A stretch of DNA of 64,000 nucleotides. Origin: Verrucomicrobiota bacterium. Lineage in GTDB: Bacteria; Verrucomicrobiota; Verrucomicrobiia; Opitutales; Opitutaceae. The stretch's first letter is position 1; every line of letters starts with the position of its first letter. A program made the position numbers and the translations under genes. The notes under the pieces were generated by a model. It was not told where the DNA came from and searched no databases. It worked only from the letters and a program-made list of their open reading frames with translations. Positions 25,412 through 34,504 of the stretch are shown one piece after another. The stretch is taken from contig JACRQG010000027.1 in NCBI GenBank assembly GCA_016222805.1, positions 248,001-312,000 on the forward strand, written 5' to 3'.

Positions 25412-28400
25412 TCAAAATGTCCCTTTCACGCCGAACGTCCAGGAGGAGCCGAAGTCCTGTCGCTCGCGGAACTGGGCGTGGGCGGGGGTGCTGGGGCCGG
25501 TGCGCTCGAAGTCCTCGGTCGCCACGCCCACGTTGCGGAGATTGGCGAACACCGTGAAGCGCCGGCTGAGGCTGTACTCGCCCTGGAGGTCGAGGTTCAG
25601 GCGCTTCTGGCGCCACTGGAAGGTGCCCGCTTCGAGGCTACGGCCGGTGATGGCCTCGAGCCGGCGGCGGCCCTGGTAGTTCCAGTTCGCGCGGAGGAGG
25701 AACCGGGGGCGGCTGAGGCTGAGGCCCCAGTTGTAGGTGCGCGGAATGTAGCCGCGAAATTCGGCCGCGGATTCCCCGGTGGCGCGGAGCGCGGTGAGGT
25801 TGGCAAACACCTGCACGCCGCGCGCCCACGGGGGCAGGAAGGTGAGCGCCTGCTTGTACTCCGCCTCGAAGCCGCCCATCCGGACCGTGGAGTCGAGGTT
25901 GCGCTGGGTCGACACGTCGAAGCGGCCGTAGAGGTCGGGATCCAGATTGTACAGCGCGAGAAACTCCGGGCTCGCCGGCACGATCGTCGCGGCAAAGAAG
26001 TTCTCGAAATCCCGGCGAAACGCTCCGACGGCAATTTGGCCGACGCCTTCGAAATAGTATTCGAGGCGAACCTTGGCGGTCCGCGCGGTCCACGGTTTGA
26101 TCGCGACGTTGTTGACCGTGATGCGCTGGCCGGTGGCTGCCGGATCGTCGATGTCCGGTAGGGTGAGCCCGCCGGCGTACTGATTGTAGTCCGGCCGGCC
26201 GATCGAGGTGTACCACGAGGCGCGGGCGATGAGGTTGTCGCGCACGTTGAAGCTCGCATTCAGGTTCGGGAACACGCGGAAGTATTCCTTTTCCGCCTGC
26301 ATGCCGCGGTCGAGGTACGTGAGCTGGGAAATGCCGAGGGCATCGGTGCGGATCCGCAGCGGCGCGCCCGTGGGGCCGAGGATCACCCTCCCGGCCGCGT
26401 CGCGCTGGTAGTTCCGCGTGACGTCGGTCAGGGGGCCCTCCGCCGCAAGGTTGGTCTGCTCGAACCGCACGCCGCCCACCAGCTTCAGCCGCCGGTTGAG
26501 CAACGACGCATCCCCGCGGAGATAGCCGGAGGATATGGTCTCCTGGACCCGCTTGGAGAGGCTGACCGCGCTCCGGTACTCGTCATTGAGGTTCGAGGCG
26601 AAGAGGGGCAGGTTGGCGCGGTAGTAGTCGAGCCCGGCCTCGGGTTCGAGCCATTCGAGCCGGCCGAGGCCGTAGGGGAGGGCACGCGGCGACATCTCGG
26701 GATCGCGAAAGCCGGCCGCGGAAAGACTGGGTCCGCTGTAAGTGAACGTGGCCGAGGACCCGCGCATGTCCCGGATGGCCTGCCGCACCTCGACGCCACC
26801 TTTCACCGCGAGGGGAATCCCCAGGGCGGTGAACTCCCGCCGGGCGTTGGCATAGGCGCTGCGCTTCACATCGATCGAGTCGCGCGGGTTGGGGCTGCCG
26901 ACGCTCACCAGGTTGTAGGTCGCCAGGCTGTAGGGGTCGACCGCGGCGCCCGAGGTGCCGTCGGTCACCGAGATCGTGCGCGGACGCAGATAGAAGACAT
27001 CGTCAAACCCGAGCGTCAGATTGGTGCGCCGCACCGTCATCGCCCCGAAATAGCCGGCGCTGAGGTCCCGCAGGAAGTTCGTCGAGTGCGAGTAGCCGGC
27101 CCCGGCCTCGGCCTGCCAGACTGGACGGCGATGGCGATAGACGAGCGTGGGCATGTGCGTCTCGCCCTCGCGCCAGCGCGAGCCGCTGGCGAGGGTGAGC
27201 TGGCCGCGACCGGCGGTGCCACGCGTCGCCGTCGGGGTGAAGTTCCCCGGCTGCACGTGGTTCACGGCGAACGTGAGCGTGCTGCCGTTGTTCTCGGAGC
27301 TGAAGGCGCCGTATTGATACGAGAAGGACAGGGTGTCCGACGAAGAGATCTTGAAGTCCAGCGTCGTGCCCAGGGACGAGCGCTGGTTGAACTTCAGGTT
27401 GTCGATGATGACGATGTCGGTGAGGTAGGGCCGGTCCGGGGTGGTGTCGGGGTACTGCGTGGCGGCGGTGGCGGCGGCGAGTCCGGTGGTGGCGGCGCCA
27501 GCGCCGCGCCAGGTATTGGTGATGCGGTCCTCGGGGATGAACTGGTTGCTGTAGCTCCCGGAGAGGGTGAACCCGAACCGCCGGTTCACGGGCACGATGA
27601 ACGAGAAGTCGAATCCCGGCTGGGCCTTGTAGGAACCCCCGCGGCGGGGTCCCGGGGTCTCTTCCAGCGTGCGGTAGTTGTCCCGCATCATCAGATACAC
27701 GCTGCCGACCAACAGCGGCCGGGCGCGTTCGAAGGCGCTTCGCGGGACGATGTTCACGCCCCCGGCGAGGGCGGCCGCGGGCGATTCCGGCGTGGGCGAG
27801 TGCGTGACCTCCAGTCGGGCGGCGTTGTGGATCGAGATCTGCAGCAACTCGGTCGAGCGCGAGGTGCTGGCGCTCGAGGTGCTCGCGAGATCGAATCCGC
27901 CGACCGTCACCGGCACGTTGTTCGACGGCACGCCGTCCATGGAGATCGTGTTCGCGGTGCCGCCGACATAGTCGACGCTGATTCCCGGCATGAACTTGAG
28001 AAACTCACCGACGCTCCCATCGGCGCTGATGCCAAACTCGCCGGCGGAAACAACGTGCGTGATGTTGGGCGCGAAGCGCTGTTCGTTGATGGCGATCGCG
28101 GCGCCGTCCATTTCGCGCGAGGCGCCGACGACGAACTCGGACAACCGCACGACCTCGGGTCCGCTTGGTCCACCGAAGGTGAAGTTGCGCTGGGCCGTCG
28201 CGCCGGCGGCGACGGGCACGGTTTCGACCAGCGGCTCGAATCCGGTGAAGAACACGCGGATCCGCACATTGCCCGGGGCCAGCGGACCGAGGCGGTACGC
28301 GCCGCTGGCATCGGTGAGAGCTTCGATGCCGGTGCCTTCGGCGGTGACGCGCGCCTTCTCGAGATACTCGCCACTGCGGGCGTTGAAGACCTGGCCTTCG

Positions 28401-28930
28401 ATGGTGCCGGTGTTCTGGGCGTTGGCGACGGGGGTGCCGGCGAGGAGCCAGCCGGCGAGGAGGGCGAAGAGGGTGCGGTGGGTCACAGGAGGAGAAGCGG
28501 TGTGGTTGCGCGGGGCGGCATTCGGTGGGGCCGGTGGTACCGCCGCCGACGGTGCCTGGCTTTTTACAGTCTTCGCCGGCGCCGGTGTCGCTGGCACGGG
28601 GCGGCGGTTGACGAGGAAGCCGCCCGACTTGGGGTCGTGCACGGCGACGAGGCCGGTGCCAGCGAGCAGGCGGTCCAGCGCTTCGCGCGGGGTGAAGGTC
28701 CCGGCCAGGGCGTTGGTCTGCTCGCCGCGCACGGCCTCCATCAGGAAGAGGATCGGCCGGCCGGATTCCGTGGCGAATTGCGCCAGGACGGCCGCCGCCT
28801 CGCCGCGGGGGAGGCGGTAGTTCCGTTTCGGTTCGTCCGCGGTGGCCCGCGCGGCCACCGCGGTCGCGGCCAGCGCGCAGCACAGGGTGCCGGCGACAAC
28901 GCGGGACGGTGGGGGGAGGGCGAGGACCAT
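25412..28930 (-). CDS. STN-domain TonB-dependent transducer/receptor
   Basis: A 1172-residue receptor. After a signal peptide, residues about 35-110 form an STN signalling domain (YRLPRGEAAAVLAQFATESG, then GTFTPREALDRLLAGTGLV), which talks to FecR-type anti-sigma proteins. A Pro/Ala linker is followed at about residue 149 by a second signal-peptide-like segment (LFALLAGWLLAGTPVANAQ). Then come a CarboxypepD_reg domain (TIEGQVFNARSGEYLEKARV), plug (SPTPESPAAALAGGVNIVPR) and barrel ending SSWTFGVKGTF. The start at 29002 is an alternative; 28930 gives a cleaner signal. FecR (29103-30161) and the sigma factor (30158-30715) are immediately upstream, completing a trans-envelope cascade. The homologue at 59377-62514 lacks the STN part. 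Confidence 0.92.
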   Translation of the reverse strand: MVLALPPPSRVVAGTLCCALAATAVAARATADEPKRNYRLPRGEAAAVLAQFATESGRPILFLMEAVRGEQTNALAGTFTPREALDRLLAGTGLVAVHDPKSGGFLVNRRPVPATPAPAKTVKSQAPSAAVPPAPPNAAPRNHTASPPVTHRTLFALLAGWLLAGTPVANAQNTGTIEGQVFNARSGEYLEKARVTAEGTGIEALTDASGAYRLGPLAPGNVRIRVFFTGFEPLVETVPVAAGATAQRNFTFGGPSGPEVVRLSEFVVGASREMDGAAIAINEQRFAPNITHVVSAGEFGISADGSVGEFLKFMPGISVDYVGGTANTISMDGVPSNNVPVTVGGFDLASTSSASTSRSTELLQISIHNAARLEVTHSPTPESPAAALAGGVNIVPRSAFERARPLLVGSVYLMMRDNYRTLEETPGPRRGGSYKAQPGFDFSFIVPVNRRFGFTLSGSYSNQFIPEDRITNTWRGAGAATTGLAAATAATQYPDTTPDRPYLTDIVIIDNLKFNQRSSLGTTLDFKISSSDTLSFSYQYGAFSSENNGSTLTFAVNHVQPGNFTPTATRGTAGRGQLTLASGSRWREGETHMPTLVYRHRRPVWQAEAGAGYSHSTNFLRDLSAGYFGAMTVRRTNLTLGFDDVFYLRPRTISVTDGTSGAAVDPYSLATYNLVSVGSPNPRDSIDVKRSAYANARREFTALGIPLAVKGGVEVRQAIRDMRGSSATFTYSGPSLSAAGFRDPEMSPRALPYGLGRLEWLEPEAGLDYYRANLPLFASNLNDEYRSAVSLSKRVQETISSGYLRGDASLLNRRLKLVGGVRFEQTNLAAEGPLTDVTRNYQRDAAGRVILGPTGAPLRIRTDALGISQLTYLDRGMQAEKEYFRVFPNLNASFNVRDNLIARASWYTSIGRPDYNQYAGGLTLPDIDDPAATGQRITVNNVAIKPWTARTAKVRLEYYFEGVGQIAVGAFRRDFENFFAATIVPASPEFLALYNLDPDLYGRFDVSTQRNLDSTVRMGGFEAEYKQALTFLPPWARGVQVFANLTALRATGESAAEFRGYIPRTYNWGLSLSRPRFLLRANWNYQGRRRLEAITGRSLEAGTFQWRQKRLNLDLQGEYSLSRRFTVFANLRNVGVATEDFERTGPSTPAHAQFRERQDFGSSWTFGVKGTF

Positions 28931-29102
28931 GCGCACGAGGAGGGGCACACTTGAAACGCACGCCGCGCCGAAACGGACTAGTGCCGCCACGAGAATCGCC
29001 ATCGAGCGGTGGCTGACTGCACCCAGGGAAAACACGGAAGGCAGGGGTCGGGGTTTCCGCGTCTTCGGTGGGTTCCGTGGGGAGGTCGTCCCGACCCCGG
29101 GT

Positions 29103-30161
29103 TCAGCGCGCGCGGCGAAGGACGATTTCCTCCGGCCCGCGGCGCTCGGCCGCAATATCGCCGCCGCGCTCCAGCAGCGCCACGAAGGCCTCCACCTGAT
29201 CGAGCACCAGCACGCCTCCGAGGCGGCGCTCGCGCAATTCGTCATCGGCCAGCGTCAGCTGAATCGCGTTGCGCCGGTTGAACCGCGCGATCAGTTCCGC
29301 GAGCGGCACGTCGCTTAGCACCACGGTACGGCGGTGCCACGCCAGCGCCCCGCGCAACTCCGGCGGAGCCACCTTCTCGATCTCTGGCCGGGCGGTCGCA
29401 TCGGCCCGCGCCACCCGGGCCCGCTCGCCCGCCCCAAGCTGGGGCAAGGGAGCAGCGGGCGCGGACGCTGGCGGTGGCGTTTCCGGCGCCACCTCCACCC
29501 GCCCTTCCTCCACCAGCACTTCCACGGCGGTCGGTGCCAGCCGGACGGTGAAGGCCGTGCCGATCGCCCGCACCGCCACCCCCGCAGCCGTGGCGATGAA
29601 CGGGTGCACCGCATCGTGCGCCACCTCGAAATGGGCCTGGCCGGCCTCGAGGCGCACCCGGCGGTTCCGGCCGGAGAAGTCGACGCGCACCGCGCTGCGG
29701 GCATCGAGGTGGACGGTCGAGCCATCGCGCAGCGCGATCTGCTGCGACACCTCGGTATCGTTCACGAAGTGGTCCCGGCCGGCCATCTGCGCCGTGTAAT
29801 ACCACCAGCCGCACAAGCCGAGCACGACGGCGGCGGCGAGGGCAAGCGGCGCCGCGCGCCGCGGACTGGGAGACCGGAGGGCGGACGGCGGAGGACGGTG
29901 GGCGAAAGTCGCGGCCGGAGCCGCTGTGGTGGCCGGGGTGGAATCCAGCGGGCCGAAACGGGCCTCGAGCGGGCGACGCACGGTGGGCATCATTTCCAGC
30001 ACGGCCATCGTGCGCTCGATCTGGCGCACGGCGGCGGCGTGCCGCGGGTCGGCGGCGCACCAGGCCGCGAAGGCTTCCGCCCGCCCGGGGGCGAAGCCCT
30101 CATCGCGCTCGCACAGCCAGATGGCGGCCTGCTCGTCGAGGGGTGTCGGTGGCCCGCTCAT
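29103..30161 (-). CDS. FecR-type anti-sigma sensor protein
   Basis: A 352-residue inner-membrane regulator. The N-terminal cytosolic DUF4880-like part (EQAAIWLCERDEGF, AFAAWCAADPRHAAAVRQIE) should hold the sigma factor. A TM helix (PLALAAAVVLGLCGWWYY) leads to the periplasmic FecR domain (LRDGSTVHLDARSAVRVDF, RNRRVRLEAGQAHFEVAHD, GVAVRAIGTAFTVRL). The C-terminal tail (ALAWHRRTVVLSDVPLAELI) matches the part that contacts the STN domain of the receptor. Its start overlaps the sigma gene stop by four bases (ATGA). The receptor gene lies 172 bp downstream. Known systems signal ligand binding at the outer membrane to the sigma factor through this protein. Confidence 0.93.
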   Translation of the reverse strand: MSGPPTPLDEQAAIWLCERDEGFAPGRAEAFAAWCAADPRHAAAVRQIERTMAVLEMMPTVRRPLEARFGPLDSTPATTAAPAATFAHRPPPSALRSPSPRRAAPLALAAAVVLGLCGWWYYTAQMAGRDHFVNDTEVSQQIALRDGSTVHLDARSAVRVDFSGRNRRVRLEAGQAHFEVAHDAVHPFIATAAGVAVRAIGTAFTVRLAPTAVEVLVEEGRVEVAPETPPPASAPAAPLPQLGAGERARVARADATARPEIEKVAPPELRGALAWHRRTVVLSDVPLAELIARFNRRNAIQLTLADDELRERRLGGVLVLDQVEAFVALLERGGDIAAERRGPEEIVLRRAR

Positions 30162-30715
30162 GCCGTCTCCTCCTGCGCCCCTGGCGCCAGTTCCTGCAGC
30201 AGGCCCTCGCGGGCGAAAAACCGTGCGCAGTCGCGCACACCCTTGACCAGGTGGATTTTCACGGTCGGCACCGCGAGGCCGAGACGGGCGGCGATGTCCC
30301 GGCCGCTCAGCCCTTCCACATAGCGCAGCATCATCACCTCGCGGCAGCGCGGCGGCAGGGCGGACACGGCTTCAAACAGCGTCTGCTGCTGGTGGCTGGA
30401 GTCGAGGAGGGCAGCCGCATCCGGTGTGTCGGCGGCGGTGGGCAGCGCCTCGAGGTCCGTACCTTCAACGCAGGGCGAGGCGCGACGGCGGCGGAAGAGG
30501 TCGATCGCGGCGTTGCGGGCCACGGCGAAGAGATAGGCCTTGGCGCAATCGTCGCGCACCTGGTCGCGCATCCGCAGCATCCGCAGGTAGGCCTCCTGAA
30601 TCACGTCGTCGTGATCGGGCAACGTGGGAAAGCGCTTCAACAGGTACGCTCGCAGGGCCGGCTCGTGCGGCTGCACGGTCTCGTAGAACCAGCGGGCCTG
30701 TTCGGGAGGGGGCAT
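30158..30715 (-). CDS. FecI-type ECF sigma factor
   Basis: A 185-residue sigma factor. Region 2 appears as LRAYLLKRFPTLPDHDDVIQ, EAYLRMLRMRDQ and AYLFAVARNAAIDLFRRRR. Region 4 appears as VSALPPRCREVMMLRYVEGL followed by SGRDIAARLGLAVPTVKIHL. It lies first in the minus-strand order sigma, FecR, STN receptor, propeller protein, with translational overlap to FecR. It should direct transcription of the receptor operon when the ligand is bound. I could not identify its target promoter with confidence in the 172 bp before the receptor. Confidence 0.93.
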   Translation of the reverse strand: MPPPEQARWFYETVQPHEPALRAYLLKRFPTLPDHDDVIQEAYLRMLRMRDQVRDDCAKAYLFAVARNAAIDLFRRRRASPCVEGTDLEALPTAADTPDAAALLDSSHQQQTLFEAVSALPPRCREVMMLRYVEGLSGRDIAARLGLAVPTVKIHLVKGVRDCARFFAREGLLQELAPGAQEETA

Positions 30716-31275
30716 CGGCGCGGATTGGGGCCTCCGCCATGCCGGCGAAGGGCAGCTCTGATTCGCGGCGATTCGGCCAGGGAGTCAAGCGGCCCGGCAC
30801 CCGCTGCAACTATTCCCGTTTTTGACTAATCCGATTTGCGGGCTTGTTCGTTCGGTCTGCGACGGCGCGATTTGCCACGGTCTCCGGCCCCTTCGCCACC
30901 CTCAGCCAGCCCGCGCCGGCTCCCGGCCTGAACTGGGACTCGTTGGCGGTGATGGCTGCGGCGGTCGCGAGCGAGGTTTCGACTCGCTGGGCGGCCCTGC
31001 GCTCTTCCCCATGAACATGGGGCTACCGGGCGGGTCCGGGCTAGCATATGCTCAGGACAGTCGCGCGCCCTGATGTCCTTTGCCACGATCGATCCGCCGT
31101 CGGTCCGACCTGTCCTGCAGGTCGTCACGCTTGCCTCGCGGTTTCGGGCCCACGGCCCGCGCCGAACCGAGCAAAGGAGGCGCACGTTGCGGGCGGGCGA
31201 AGGAGAGGGCCGGGCCCGAATGGGAGAGTGGGGCGGGGGCCGCGGCGTGATCATCCCCGACGGCCCGCTCGCGCC
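30716..31275. other. 560-bp intergenic region between divergent operons
   Basis: No gene is recognisable. The first part, next to the sigma factor gene, is relatively AT-rich (a TTTTTGACTAATCCG stretch near 30820) and may hold its promoter. The right half holds the CCCCAT-N4-ATGGGG promoter element listed separately and a leader of over 200 bases before the amidohydrolase start. Confidence 0.5.
31007..31052 (+). promoter_or_regulatory. Palindromic activator site plus -10, before the amidohydrolase operon
   Basis: The perfect 16-bp palindrome CCCCATGAACATGGGG (31007-31022) is followed after exactly 24 bp by the -10-like hexamer TATGCT (31047-31052). No -35 consensus is seen between them, which fits an activator-dependent promoter. 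The 14 bases ATGGGGCTACCGGG after the centre recur exactly at the site at 39978-39993. The most likely binder is the NarL-type response regulator at 39274-39966. Confidence 0.62.
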
Positions 31276-32067
31276 ATGAACTTCGAGATTTGGGATGCCC
31301 ACACCCACCTGAGCGGCGTGCCGGGTGCGACGCCCGAGGCGCGGATGGCGGCGCTGCTGGCCGCCGCGGATCGTCTCGGCATCTCGCGGCTCTGCGTCTT
31401 CATGGGGATGACCTGGCACTACGATCCCACCCCCGAACTCCTGCGCCAGGCCAACGACGAGGTGCTGCGGGCGGTGCGGGCTTTTCCCGATCGCGTCTTC
31501 GGCTTTGTCTATCTGAATCCGAAGCACCCGCAGGCCAGTCTCGACGAACTGAACCGCTGCGTGCGCGATGGTCCGATGGTCGGGGTGAAACTCTGGGTGG
31601 CGCTGCGCTGTGATGATGCGCGCCTCGATCCGCTGGTGGCGCGCGCGACGGAGCTGCAGGCGCCCATCCTGCAACACTGCTGGCTCAAGATCACCGGCAA
31701 CCTGCCCGGCGAATCCACGCCGATGGATCTCGCCGCCCTGGCGAAGCGCCATCCCCGCGCCAGCTTCATCTGCTCCCACACGGGCGGCGAGTGGGCGCGC
31801 GGCATCCGCGCGATCCGACCCCATCCGCACATCCTGGCCGAGATCTGCGGCGGCGATCCGACCGCGGGAATCACCGAGATGGCGGTGCGCGAACTCGGCG
31901 CCGAGCGGGTGCTGTTTGGCAGCGATGCCGGCGGCCGCAGTTTTGCCTCGCAGCTCGCCAAGGTTCTTGGCGCGGAGATTCCCGCGGCGGCCCGGCAGCT
32001 CATCCTCGCGGGGAATCTGCAGCGTCTGCTCCGGCCCTTTCTGCAGGCCAGGGGGGTGCGGCCGTGA
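31276..32067 (+). CDS. Amidohydrolase-2-family metal-dependent hydrolase
   Basis: A 263-residue TIM-barrel hydrolase with a full metal site: HTH at the N-terminus (WDAHTHLSG), PILQHCW, FICSHTGGEW and FGSDAGGRSF. The family hydrolyses or decarboxylates ring compounds and lactones. There is no signal peptide, so it is cytosolic. The ATG at 31276 starts directly before the first metal motif. Its stop overlaps the GTG start of the next gene by four bases (GTGA). It lies behind the palindromic promoter element at 31007-31052, so it is probably part of the island controlled by the two-component system at 36-40 kb. Substrate unknown. Confidence 0.85.
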   Translation: MNFEIWDAHTHLSGVPGATPEARMAALLAAADRLGISRLCVFMGMTWHYDPTPELLRQANDEVLRAVRAFPDRVFGFVYLNPKHPQASLDELNRCVRDGPMVGVKLWVALRCDDARLDPLVARATELQAPILQHCWLKITGNLPGESTPMDLAALAKRHPRASFICSHTGGEWARGIRAIRPHPHILAEICGGDPTAGITEMAVRELGAERVLFGSDAGGRSFASQLAKVLGAEIPAAARQLILAGNLQRLLRPFLQARGVRP

Positions 32068-32975
32068 CTGCCAGATTGGCCGCGCCGCGCGTTGACCGGC
32101 GCGATTTCCTGAAAGCCACGGCCGTGGCCGCGGGAGTCGCGACCCTGGGACGCGCCGGGGAGGGTGCCGCCGCGGCGGCCACCGTGGGGTCGAGCGAGCT
32201 CGTCGACACCAACGTCTACCTTTCCCGATGGCCGCTGAGCCGGTTGCCGCATGACGACACCGCCGCGCTGGCGGCCAAACTCCGCTCTGCCGGGGTGACC
32301 CAGGCCTGGGCGGGCAGTTTCGATGGCTTGCTGCACCGCGATCTCGCTTCAGTGAATGCGCGGCTGGCGGAGGAGTGCCGTCGCCACGGCGCCGGGCTCC
32401 TGGTGCCGTTCGGTTCGATCAACCCGCAGCTGCCGGATTGGGAGGAGGACCTGCGCCGGTGCGCGGAGGGGGAGCGCATGCCCGGCATCCGGTTGCATCC
32501 GAATTATCACGGCTACACGCTCGATCACCCCGCGGTCGCCCGCCTCCTGCGCCTCGCCGCCGAGCGCGGTCTGCTCGTCCAACTCGTCCTGGTGATGGAA
32601 GACGAACGGATGATGCACCCCATGCTGCGGGCGGCGCCGACGGACCCCAAGCCACTCGCCGGGCTGGTGCGGCAAACCCCCGGACTGCGGCTCATGCTTC
32701 TGAATGCGCAGCGGACGTTGCGCGGTCCGGCGCTGACTTCAATCCTCGGGGCGGGCGAGGTGGGTGTCGATCTTGCGATGCTCGAAGGGGTGGGAGGCGT
32801 CGCCGCCCTGCTGGCGGGCGGTGTGCCGCTGGAGCGCGTGCTGTTCGGCTCCTTCGCGCCGATGTTCTACTTCGAGTCCGCCGTGTTGAAGTTGCAGGAG
32901 TCGGTGTTGAGCGAACCGCAATTGGCGGCGATCCGCGGCCGGAACGCCCGGCGGCTGCTGGCCGCTGGGCGCTGA
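32064..32975 (+). CDS. Tat-exported amidohydrolase-like protein lacking metal ligands
   Basis: A 303-residue protein with a twin-arginine signal (VDRRDFLKATAVAAGVATL). The body follows the amidohydrolase-2 layout of its upstream neighbour, but the metal motifs are replaced. The HxH position reads DTNVYLSRWP, the lysine/histidine strand reads LLVQLVLVMED, the next reads RLMLLNAQR, and the last reads LFGSFAPMF where the neighbour has LFGSDAGG. It therefore cannot bind metal as its neighbour does, and may be a binding protein or use different chemistry. The start is the GTG at 32064, coupled to the upstream stop. A hairpin (arms ACCCGGC/GCCGGGT, 33003-33025) lies between this gene and the convergent gene. 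Confidence 0.82.
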   Translation: MTARLAAPRVDRRDFLKATAVAAGVATLGRAGEGAAAAATVGSSELVDTNVYLSRWPLSRLPHDDTAALAAKLRSAGVTQAWAGSFDGLLHRDLASVNARLAEECRRHGAGLLVPFGSINPQLPDWEEDLRRCAEGERMPGIRLHPNYHGYTLDHPAVARLLRLAAERGLLVQLVLVMEDERMMHPMLRAAPTDPKPLAGLVRQTPGLRLMLLNAQRTLRGPALTSILGAGEVGVDLAMLEGVGGVAALLAGGVPLERVLFGSFAPMFYFESAVLKLQESVLSEPQLAAIRGRNARRLLAAGR

Positions 32976-33002
32976 GCCGCCGCCGGAGTTGTCCTCCAGT
33001 CC

Positions 33003-33025
33003 ACCCGGCTCCCGCACCGCCGGGT
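33003..33025. terminator. Hairpin between convergent genes
   Basis: Arms ACCCGGC and GCCGGGT (perfect 7 bp) enclose a 9-base loop between the stops at 32975 and 33048. No T-tract is present, so terminator strength is uncertain. Confidence 0.35.
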
Positions 33026-33047
33026 CGGCGGCGCCGGGCCCGCGCGC

Positions 33048-34433
33048 TCAGGCGTTCTTAATCCTCTCGGCGTGCTTCTGGATCTTCCAGACCGCGTCGA
33101 CGATGTCGGCCATGTCCTGCCGGCTGCCCAGGAACATGCCGGTGCTGTTGAGCCAGACCGAGGTCTGAAAAGTCTCGAGCAGCTTGGGGCAGTGATTCCG
33201 CTCCTTGTACTTCGCGAAGTCGAGTTCCGCAGCCGGGTAGAGTTTCCGATACGTGCGCGAGGCCAGGGTCTCGCGCAGCAGGCCCTGCGTGTAGAGCGGA
33301 TCGTTGGGATATCCGCCGGTCACGCTGACGCCCTCCGCCCCCAGGGCCTTGACGAACTTGTCGCGCGGGAGGCCCTGGAACGCCTGGGCGTCGTAGATGA
33401 AGGGGCACATGTAATAGGAGAGACTGTCGACGCCGTCGTACAAACGGATCGGCTTGATGCCTGGAATCTCGGCCAGCTTGGCCCGGAGCCAGTTGCCGTT
33501 CTCGTTGCGCGTGCGGTGCTGGGCTTCGAAGCGCTGCAACTGGATGAGCCCGATGGCGGCCTGGTACTCCGCCATGCGGATCTTGTTGCCGAGACGGTAC
33601 GAGTGAATGGTGCTGGCGTAGGTGCCGGGCGCGATGCTGGAGGCGTAACCGTAGTTGTGGTACGAGTAGAGCCGGTCCTTGAAGTTGCCGTCGTCGGTGG
33701 TGATCGCTCCGCCTTCGCCGATCGGCATGATCTTGCTCGTCTGGAAGCTGAAACAGCCCGCGTGACCGAACGAGCCCATCTTGCGGCCCCGGATGGAGGA
33801 CAGATGCGCCTGGCAGGCGTCCTCGACCACGAACAGGTTATGCTCCCGCGCGATCTTCATGATCGTCTCCATGTCGGACGGGAAGCCGCAGATGTGGACG
33901 GGCAGAATCGCCTTGGTGCGGGGCGTGATCTTCGCGCGGATCTTCTCCGGGTCGATCTGGTAGGTCGTCGGATCAATGTCCGCGAAGACCGGAATCGCCT
34001 TCTGATAGAGGATGCCGAAGATCGACGCGCTGAAGGTGTAGGGCGACATGATGACCTCGTCGCCGGGCCCCACGTCGAGCTCCATGAACGCGGCGCTCAG
34101 GGCGTTGGTGCCGTTGACGACGGCGAGGGCGTGCTTGTTGCCGATCAGTTTCGCCCACTTTTCCTCAAATTCCGTGACCAGCTTGGCCCGGGACCAGACG
34201 CCGCGCTTCATGACCTCCGCGAGCTGCGGGTCGTCCGCGGCTTCCCACTGGGGCCATTTCGGCCAGCCGCCCTGGTGGACGGGCGCGCCGCCGAGGATGG
34301 CGGGCGCAGCGACATCGGATTTCTTGGCGCCGGGGCCGGAGGCGGCGGTGACGCTCGCCATCGCGAAGGCTCCGCCGATGGCGCCGGCCGATCCCGTCTT
34401 GAGAAAACTGCGGCGGCTCAGGTTCGTAGGCAT
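33048..34433 (-). CDS. Tat-exported DegT/DnrJ/EryC1-family PLP aminotransferase
   Basis: A 461-residue protein. A twin-arginine signal (NLSRRSFLKTGSAGAIGGAF) precedes a complete fold-type I PLP domain: VVNGTNALSAAFM, GDEVIMSPYTFSAS, VHICGFPSDM, FVVEDACQAHLSS (Asp for the pyridine nitrogen) and CFSFQTSKIMPIGEGGAI with the Schiff-base lysine. DegT-family enzymes aminate keto-sugars or keto-cyclitols using glutamate or glutamine. Export through Tat would place it, folded with cofactor, in the periplasm. It is divergent from a second Tat-exported DegT-family gene at 34780, with a symmetric palindromic promoter element between them. It could also act as a dehydratase or as a non-catalytic PLP binder. 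Confidence 0.88.
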   Translation of the reverse strand: MPTNLSRRSFLKTGSAGAIGGAFAMASVTAASGPGAKKSDVAAPAILGGAPVHQGGWPKWPQWEAADDPQLAEVMKRGVWSRAKLVTEFEEKWAKLIGNKHALAVVNGTNALSAAFMELDVGPGDEVIMSPYTFSASIFGILYQKAIPVFADIDPTTYQIDPEKIRAKITPRTKAILPVHICGFPSDMETIMKIAREHNLFVVEDACQAHLSSIRGRKMGSFGHAGCFSFQTSKIMPIGEGGAITTDDGNFKDRLYSYHNYGYASSIAPGTYASTIHSYRLGNKIRMAEYQAAIGLIQLQRFEAQHRTRNENGNWLRAKLAEIPGIKPIRLYDGVDSLSYYMCPFIYDAQAFQGLPRDKFVKALGAEGVSVTGGYPNDPLYTQGLLRETLASRTYRKLYPAAELDFAKYKERNHCPKLLETFQTSVWLNSTGMFLGSRQDMADIVDAVWKIQKHAERIKNA

Positions 34434-34504
34434 GATGATGATCCTCGTTGGGTGGGAGAAGGAGGTACCGCGTTCCGGGGCGGAGACCGTTCCACTTCCT
34501 GCTC

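Noticed and set aside
29020-29095. Repeated CACGGA/TCCGTG phrases before the STN receptor
   Set aside because: Degenerate and short; resembles scattered intergenic phrases also near 51950 and 62740, but I could not define an element boundary.
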